From contig VTFK01000307.1 in the NCBI GenBank assembly GCA_009617715.1, forward strand, positions 801,262 to 865,261: a stretch of DNA of 64,000 bases. Reading direction: 5' to 3'. This DNA is from Plectrocnemia conspersa (lineage: Eukaryota; Arthropoda; Insecta; Trichoptera; Polycentropodidae). Positions 1 through 64,000 of this stretch are shown here, piece after piece; the first letter of the stretch is position 1, and every line of letters begins with the position of its first letter. A program made the position numbers and the translations under genes. A model generated the notes under the pieces. That model worked only from the letters and a program-made list of their open reading frames with translations. It was not told the DNA's origin and made no database searches.

Positions 1-1151
1 ATCAGCAGCTTACAAAAATGTATGGGGCCTTTCCACATAGCTACGCCATAAAAATTTTTAGTCTTTTAATTTAAATCTCGTTTTTTATCTTTATCTTTAT
101 ATTGTCCGAATTTTGACAAATGTAAAGTAGCAACAACTGTTATATGTAATTTTATCTACGATTTGGGAATAAATACAGGAGCTCTGTAATAAATCATTGT
201 AGATCGATTCGTTCCGATCCTTTGATTATTCACTTTCTTTATTACAAATCATATTTGTATTGAAGTTTTTTCTCTCCAACAACTATTCCGTTATCTGGAT
301 AAATATATTTACAATCATATACGTATAATTTTTTATTTATCAAAATTTCTAAAAAAAAAAATGAGAATTTGCATTTTTTAACAAATAAGAAAAACATCGG
401 AAAATTAGAATTACTATACTCCGTTTCTTTTAACCGAGTCACTTTGAGGTCTATCCATTTCGTCATTATTCATAAGTGAAAAAGAGATGATAGCTTAGTG
501 TGCATGCCCCACCAATTTTCGATATACTAATCATAAAATTTAGATAAATCAGAAATGTTACTATATTTTTAAAGTTAAAATGGTGAAAAATATAAGCTAT
601 CAAAATCAATATCATTTAAGTATACATAGCGATAACAATATGAAGACGTATGTGCAGTATGTAGACGTTCGTGCGCTACGCATATGACAACTTTGTGAAA
701 TACGATATAAGCCTCAAAGTGACTCTGTTAAATTAAACGAAGTATAATTGTATTGAATTTGAGATACATATACGTAGTTAGAATACGAGTAATGACAAGT
801 GACAACCCACAATGACGTTGTTTGAACTGACGAGCTTTCCCAGTGTCGGCGTTCTATCATAAATATAATCTAGAAGTCATATATGTATAATATTAAATTT
901 AAAAACGATATAGAATTTATACAAATCTATATTCGTAAAACTGTTTTTTCTAAATAAAGTATACATCGCAATTGTGCTGCAATGAGAAAGATAAATGAAT
1001 TAAATTATCCTCCATTACTGGTGTTATATAATAAATGATTTGTTTCAATGCATCATAGAACAAATACAATTTTCGGGTTTTATACATATACAATATATAT
1101 TTGATAATATTTTTTACATATAAATTTTATTATTAAAAATTTATATCTCAC
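1..1151 (-). other. Intron of ferlin gene, 3' part outside window
   Basis: This AT-rich DNA lies downstream of the exon ending at 1152, whose donor GTGAG is read on the minus strand at 1151-1147. I looked for the next expected ferlin segment (FerA onset, the aromatic motif before 'KP') on the minus strand and did not find it. The next exon therefore lies to the left of the window. No transposon coding remnant was recognised. Confidence 0.7.
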
Positions 1152-56831
<55,680 letters not shown>

Positions 56832-58660
56832 CTGTGTAAAAAAAATACAATTTAGCACATTTGTAAAATTGTATAAAATATTCCGATACCTGTATTAAAA
56901 GGTATATTAAAATAAAATCAAAATAAAGGTATATTGAAATTAAAAACACATAAATTAAATTAACGTAAAATGTATTTATAAAAAAAATAAAAATCACTGT
57001 TGCTGGCAAGGAATTTAAAACAGTTTTATTTTTAATACCAAGGCTACTAATAATTAATCATTTTTAATCACAACATAGAAGGTATGTAGTCGTTAAAGTA
57101 CTTTATATTAGCACTTTGTTTATTATTTCGACGAAACAAGCTTTTAAAAATAAATAATCTGCAAAAAAAGGATGAGTTATATATGAAGGACGAAATACAA
57201 TTTTCAATCTCAATTCGATTAATTTTAAGAAAATTGCCAATTGCGAATTGCAAACACTTTATAATTTATTTGAAAAATATTTATTCTGTTAAATAAGAAA
57301 TAAGTGGTATTAAACTTTTTTAATTATAATTTGCTTTTATGATTATTACTATTTCTAAGGCGTTTATTACACACTTTAGAAATAGTAAATAAAAATAGTT
57401 TTGCCAAAAAATATGATGTCTAAATAAAACATGGCGAAACAATTTTATCAAAGCATTTTTATATGTTTGTAGATAATTTAACCTAAGTTTAGATTTAGAC
57501 ATGTTATTAAATAGTGATGAATTATATGTTAATAATAATAGTTTTTGCTGCAATTTAATTTTTTTTTTGCTGCAATAATGGTTTTAACTTATGTTATATG
57601 TGTATACAAAAACTTACTTACAAAAATGTAAAAATTTACTGACATTTCAGGACAAATATAAAAGTAATTAAAAAGTTTAAATATTTTCATCTTCGCCATA
57701 TTATTATGTCATATCATTGTCAGTTCTAAGTATAGTGTTATTTTTTAGAAGCCATGAGCGAGCAATACACAAAAATGGAACCAATTTTTTTTAGCTAAAT
57801 AACCGACAGCATTACAATCCTTGTCATGTGATCTTCGTGAAAGATAGTATCCCCAAATATCAATAAAAAAAATACGTTTTATTAGCATTTATACGGTTTT
57901 ATCAACATTAACCTAAATTTGCATACGTACTATATATATTACATGTTCACATATAAAATGTACCTGGTTTATTTGCAACTCCAGTAATTAAATTCAGGTA
58001 TATGTGCATTAAATCGGAAACAATGATAATGTTTATGTATTGTAAAAGGAAAAACTCACTTTTCGGCCTCGGAACATAAAATTTGTAGACTTCAACAAGA
58101 AGATTGCTTGATGATTGTTTATATAGTTTAACTATGTATTCTTTTAATCCTCACACACATTGTGTATATATGTAATTTTCATTGTTATAAGACACCCAGT
58201 TAATTTGCAATCCGAATATTTTTATTCAGTCAAATGAAACAACGCACATAACGAATTAATGAAAATTATTGTCGCATAGCAACATTTTACTAATAAATAA
58301 TAAGTATTTAAAACTGTTGTCACGTTACTGTCGGCCATCTTGTTTTATATTTGAATGCTTATTTTTCATTGGTCGAAACAACAGAATAAATTACCGGTGG
58401 GTGAAAATTATTATAGTAAGTTCTATTTTTATTTTTAATATTATAATTATAATTAAATATATTTCCTTTGTTTATATGTAACATTATATACACCGTTCAA
58501 ACAAAGCGATAGCCGCTTAGAATAATTATATTTAAGATGATGGGTACAAGTACGTTTCTGTCGGGTAATAGTTTAGGCTTTTGACGCCCAAGTCAAATTG
58601 GCGCTGCAAACGGCTTAAATTTTTATATGCGTATTTGTACGCAACGGCTGTTCCATGTAT
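56832..58660. other. AT-rich intron, no gene seen
   Basis: I searched the minus strand for the missing N-terminal C2A half and did not find it. The open frames here (for example 57068-57253 and 57320-57553) are AT-noise. Confidence 0.5.
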
Positions 58661-58664
58661 TCTT

Positions 58665-59735
58665 TATTCTGTGGAGAAATCACACATTATTGCAATACAG
58701 CGCAGAGACGAATCGTCGTTGATTTTTTTATAACTTGATGAATCGACTTTGCCAAGCAATGAGTCTTTACTTAGAAAATTGTCAAGAAATATTATTCGCA
58801 AGAAAATAAGAATAAAGGATAATCTATATTTGAAGTATTGGAACACTATTTTAAAGAAAAGGTGTTCCTCTGAAAAATATCCTGTCCGCTGCAGCAGGTG
58901 ATGCTCCAGCAGATTTTTACACGATACCGTGGGTTTATTTCATATGTGAAAATGGCGGTATCAAATGTAATCGCCATGTTTTATGTAATTCACTGACAAT
59001 ATTTGGTTGCCAAAAAATCTTAGTCAACCTTTCTTCATCGTTTGCTACAGTATGTTATTACACCAGTTAACAAGATGAAAGCTTTGTAATGAAAATAAAA
59101 AAGACTTTAAATTTCAAAGCTCATAGGCTGTCAAAGGGTACGTGTCTAAAATGATTTTATGAACTCTTTGATTCAGTTATAAAGTATTTTGAAAACAAAG
59201 ATAATTTGTTCAAAGAGGATTTATTAAAATTTAACAACGGTTTTAATGAGATGATTTAAATTTGATCAAAACAAAGGCAAGTATTTCTGCTTTCGTTCCA
59301 AAGCTTTTGGGTTGAAGACAATTTTATAAGTTTCCAAATCTTTCCTTGGTAGAAACAACTGATAACAACATGCTGGTTTACAGCCAGCATTTAAGAGCAC
59401 TGAAAAAAGATTTTAGGCAAATAAATTGAATTATTTCCTTAACATAATAACTTCTGAATGGATCCTAAAATCTTCCTAAAACCTACAAAGCGCAGAATTA
59501 TCACTGCATAAGAAGTTGATCGAATTGTCAAAAAAAAAAATATGTATAAAAAATTTTCAATATTGTATCCAGCCTTGTGGACAGTAGCGAAAAAGTTTTT
59601 TTGTTGCATTCTCATTATCATATTCATCCACAACGATATTTAATGTAGTCGATTATCAATAGTGAAATGCAGCGATTTAAGATTTCTGATGACAAAAATA
59701 AATATCGACAACTTAGTGTCATCTCATTAAGCTTT
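58665..59735 (+). pseudogene. hAT transposase relic, ZBED5/SCAND3 type
   Basis: Plus-strand frames in order: FEVLEHYFKEKGVPLKNILS then AAAGDAP (58831-58910), matching 'GIPLKNIIS-A-DGAP'; LSKGTCLK plus FYELFDSVIKYFENKD (59129-59200), matching 'WLSKG-CL-RFYELFDSV--FLE-KD'; QHLRALKKDF, then a 'SEWIL' stretch near 59453; and a C-terminal part near 59565-59720 with YPALWTVAKKFF and DLRFLMTKINIDNLVSSH, matching 'YPALW---EKFL' and 'DLRL-LT-I-P-I--L-S-HQ'. The order is that of the C-terminal half of ZBED5/SCAND3-like proteins of hAT origin. Stops and frame changes are many. The relic at 13055-13345 covers an earlier part of the same kind of protein. Confidence 0.85.
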
Positions 59736-62700
59736 TCACTAACATTATTAATAATAAATATTTCTTAATCATATTACAAGCAATGCATTAATATTGCTAA
59801 TATTATTTAATAAAATATATTTTTTAATTTGTGTTTGTTTTTTAATATAACGGGCACTATTGAATCACTCTTAATAAAGTGGGCTCTGGCCCAAAAATAG
59901 TAAGGAACCCGTAGAAGAGTTCCGCCAGACAAAGGTTTTTTCAGAATTCTTTCAAGTGGACTTAATAAAGCCCTTTACGCACGAGGTGATTTAATTAACG
60001 TTTTACAACAATATATGTAAATGCCAATAACCAGCTATATATTAGGCGCAAAATGTTTACCCAACACATTATTAAATTTTCAATAATGAGACAAATTTAC
60101 GAAAATATTTTCTTACTTTGCGGAAAATTGTTTAAAATTGCAATTTATGAATAAAATATTGATAGCAAGACTAAATTTGTCGAAAGGACTTTATAAAAAC
60201 GAATTTATTTATGACTTTCTAAGAAAAGTTTTTCTAGTTGTAATAAAACAGACATCTCATTTATTAAGCAATGTGATGTCCGTTTTATTACGTCCGAATT
60301 GTACCGTTCTAAATTAAAAGCGTATATATAAAGAAATGCCTGCATCACACAATATCTAAAAAAATATCATTATAAAAATAATATGCTTAAGTAAAGTTTG
60401 TTATTATGTTTCACAAAAATATTGTGAGCGATAAATTGTTTGTTTTAAAAAAATACTAATAAAATAAAATTTATGAATATATATTCCCGTTCGACGCCAC
60501 TGTTTCAGTCTATTTTTTTTCATTTATGAAAAGAGTACAATCCTCGAAAGTCTTTCCTTGCACCATGACATAGATATCATAAAAGTTTTGCAGCTGAGAC
60601 CTTAGTAAAATTCTCATTTCGAAACAATTATTTATATAATAGTAAGCTTAAACAATGTTTCTCAATTACTGTTTATTAACATAATTTATCCTAGAGGTTT
60701 GTTTTCGATATTAATATTACCCGTACCAATCTAATATAACCATCCCTGAACCCTGAACCTGTGACTAGCAGTACCGCCATGAAAGCTCAAATTGATATTT
60801 CTTGTGGCTTCTACAGCGTTCCGCTTCAAGTTATTCAGTACATAATTTATGAATATTTTTCTGCCAATCGTATTTAAAAACAACAAAACTAATATATTTA
60901 ATACGTCTAACTCCAACCGGGGTCCGATTTTTTGCCATGGGATAGTATAATACAAACTTGAAACATCAAGAAAGATATTATTTATTTTATAATATTATAT
61001 ATAATTTTTCAATGCTATGATTACGTTAAAAGCCCCTATTCATCTCCAATCACATTTCGATTGTTCCGGCGTTTTCAAAAGCGTTTTATACTTTCATATA
61101 TAACTCAGATAACAACAGCCCGCCTAATTACTCTTATCGATTAACAAAAGCCTTTATATGTACTTATCGCAGTAATTGATGCGAAATTACAGCGGTTATT
61201 ATGCTTATCTGTGTATATAAATCTTGGTGTAATTTTATCTTAGGTATATACGCATGACAAATCGAGTGTTATCCATTTAATGATATGATTTATATAAGCC
61301 AGTAAACATTATGACCAATTAGTGAAACATACATTTGTAGTTTACAAGATTAAATTTATTTCGGTCCAGTTAATTCATGTAGCTTTGATATATTATTCCG
61401 TAACTGGGTCAGTGTAGGAAGTGCACATGCACAAGACTATATAACAAAAAATGTATAATTTATACTAGTGGTTTGTATTTTTTAAAGAAAGCACATATAT
61501 TATAAATTAATAATTCGGCCATTCTGTTTTTTTTATACTACGATAATAAATCTTAATAAGACCTTTTTAATGTTACTTGACATGTTTTCTGGTACAAGTT
61601 GATCATTAAAGACTAATGTAATAATATTGTCGTTGTTCACAATTTTATGAAGTTGAAAAAGTTTAAGAACGATTGCAAGCTATCAAATCCGACAGCTGTA
61701 ATAAGTGCAAAAAGTTTGCTATGGCAAATTAATTATAGATAAATCTGTTCTTATTCCGTTATAATAAATAAATAAAATTCAATGATTTTTTTTATATGCA
61801 TTACGTTGTACTTTCAACTTTTTCAAAAAATAATGATACAATAGATTATATTTTTTAATAAACCTAATAGAATAATAAAACTGAAAATAGATCAAACAAC
61901 ACAAGACATAAAAAAATTACATATTTTTAGGGGCTTAGACATTATTAAAAAGAATAACGATTTAAGTATTTTTAGAATACTTATATCATTCATCGACACT
62001 AAACTGCAAATTATGACTTTTTATTTTATTCTCCGAATATTAAAATTGCTCTTCAAATTATTTACACTCTTCATATTTATGCTGCTTCGTATGAGAGGAG
62101 TTTTAAAAAGTTTAAATTAGTTTATATTTTTAATCATAAAGAACGGTTGTTTTATCTAGAAGTATGATTTTTTTTCTAATGTAAAATTTCGTTCCTTTAA
62201 TGATTACTAAAGCAATTTTTTGATAGTTTGCTTTATAAAACATTAAAATTAAATATTTCTGCATCACATATAGTATCACAGAACATAGCAATTTTTGTTA
62301 ATTAATTCGGGTTTATATCGTCTGTGGCTACGTAATGGAAACATCACTAATTTAGTATTCCTGTTGCTAGCATGTACAACATAGATGCCTTATGTATACT
62401 GCAATATTATTATACTTACATAGATATATAAACGTATGTACGTTGAATTTCCCCACTCGTTCTTGATTATTTAATACTGCTCCTGGTCTCATACTTCATC
62501 ACGTCATTATAAATAAAATATTTTAATATATTTATACACAACAATTTTATCATAGAACCGGTGTGATAATGTGATATAATTACCTCAGTAGTAATATTTG
62601 GTTTGTTGTTACATTAACCTCTTTTCAGACCATACATAAAGTTGTTTAATGTTCAAACATCATTAAGCGTTGTTAATAGGTAATATCATTCTTTAGTCTC

Positions 62701-64000
62701 CGTAGCACATGAGCATCATATTTCATATCCTTCAACACACGATGCGTTATTTTTATTACTTTTCTCTGTCAACACATACATATATATTTCAAAATCTCTG
62801 TGTGCATTATTGTAACATAAAATTCACCTTGATAAAACCATTCTTCCCTCTATTAAATTTATGACATAAATCGACGTTCTTTTGTGCTTATTAATATATG
62901 ATACTATGATTTAGCTGTATTAGAAAATATTTGATAATAAATATGACGATTTATTGCTATGGTAAAAAAGTGAAGGACAACCTTAAAAATTAAAGTATAG
63001 ATGTAAATCCATATATGTAAAGTTATTTATTTTTATAAACATATTATCAATATTCTTTCTCTTTCTATTTATACATACTGTATGTATGTTTTTCTAATGC
63101 AAAACTATCTCATATTGATATATGTATTTTATAGGAATTCAGTTTCAAATGTATGTTTTATGCTTTTGTATGCTTCAATATATTTATCGAATTCAATAGA
63201 CATAAATTCGTCTGTCCTAGCACGTTGCGAGTAAAGGGGTCTGAAGCAATTTTATAAAAAAAAAGAATTTCTAAACGACATTTTTACGTCGTTTTCATGC
63301 TCGTAAATGTAAGTATTGAATGTGGATATATCATACGGATTATTTTATACCTAAAATGGGAAAAAAATGATTTTTTTTTGCTTATTTTATTATACGATGT
63401 ACATTATTGCCTATAGTGCTTTATATAACTCTTGAATAGGCAACCTAAAATTTCTCACAGTAGCTATTTTTTTAGAAAAGCACATTATTATTCAATCATT
63501 TTATGAAAATTTTACTATACAAACAAAACCAAATATAAGGATATAAATTTTTAATTTAAAAATTTACCTTTTTAAAGAATAATATTTATAAATCAATATT
63601 TATAGCAAATTTTATTTATTAATTTGTTAAAAACCTATTTTACTTTTAAAGCTATAGTTAAACGGTTGCTGAAACAAAGAAAATAGAATACTGGAAATGA
63701 TGAATGAATATAATACAAGAACTAACCATGTTTAAAATAAATACATAATAAGGTATATTTGCGATATAACTGTTGTATGAATAAAACTCATTTATCTTAA
63801 AAACAATTCATAGCAGTAAAAAAATTAAACATACATGACAATGTCAATCAAAGTCATAAATTAAGAAAACAATCAAAATGTCGATTTAGAGTAAATTAAA
63901 AAAATATTTATATATCCTGTTACTTCTTTGTGATTTAAGCAAAAATACTTCTGTTGATGACTTAGTAGTGATCTTTGAGTAGGGATGAAGATTTTTATGC
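59736..64000. other. AT-rich DNA, intron or upstream region, no gene seen
   Basis: No exon for the ferlin N-terminus was recognised on the minus strand, and no transposon protein on either. The 74-codon minus-strand frame at 60731-60955 has no family signature. The ferlin start exon is probably beyond 64000. Confidence 0.5.

Noticed and set aside
242..466. 74-codon minus-strand frame as the next ferlin exon
   Set aside because: It has no ferlin motif, consists of AT-rich residues, and has no matching acceptor and phase for the codon left open at 1152.
60731..60955. 74-codon minus-strand frame as the missing ferlin N-terminus
   Set aside because: It does not resemble a C2A first half, and no donor in the right phase for the exon at 56831 was seen.

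Overview
This is a strongly AT-rich piece of animal nuclear DNA, most likely from an insect. It carries one very long, mostly intronic gene on the minus strand. There are no operons, ribosome binding sites or CRISPR arrays. The insect assignment rests on the gene's fit to invertebrate otoferlin and on the repeat content (Jockey-type and RTE-type LINEs, mariner, hAT). I cannot name the species.

The gene is an otoferlin-type ferlin, a tail-anchored multi-C2 protein of Ca2+-triggered vesicle fusion; the Drosophila ferlin is misfire. Thirteen exons or exon candidates run from 56831 down to 1152. In transcription order they are: C2A second half (56643-56831), C2A end (50432-50473, problematic), linker (49637-49907, 41862-42104 and a candidate 33-nt cassette exon at 36205-36237), C2B (33587-33776, 31704-31766, 25662-25746), C2B-C2C bridge (22842-22998), C2C (20381-20567, 12267-12453), post-C2C motif (10070-10193) and a ferlin 'SIGN-GN' segment (1152-1415). 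Splice phases agree at nearly every junction, which is strong evidence beyond similarity. The first C2A half and start codon were not found. FerA/FerB, the later C2 domains and the membrane anchor lie left of position 1. About 2.0 kb of the 55.7 kb span is coding.

Two exons carry apparent one-base lesions beside short C runs: 1152-1415 (one C too many) and 50432-50473 (an in-frame stop, with one base apparently missing). Consensus errors in the assembly are the simplest explanation; decay of the gene is the alternative.

The introns hold a layered set of dead transposons. LINEs: two opposed relics at 5.2-8.85 kb, an RTE-type relic at 10.3-11.5 kb, a 3' LINE fragment at 37.8 kb and a Jockey-type endonuclease relic at 48.4-48.85 kb. 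DNA transposons: a hAT with intact 8-bp target duplication (43071-44188), two relics of ZBED/SCAND3-type hAT (13.06 and 58.67 kb), two mariners (30.5 and 40.67 kb) and a short Tc1/mariner-superfamily deletion derivative beside an exon (31.83 kb). There are also a long foldback palindrome (14.44-14.8 kb), a tRNA-derived SINE-like unit (52.1 kb), a four-copy dispersed repeat and a 15-bp minisatellite. The rest is AT-rich intron in which I see no genes.
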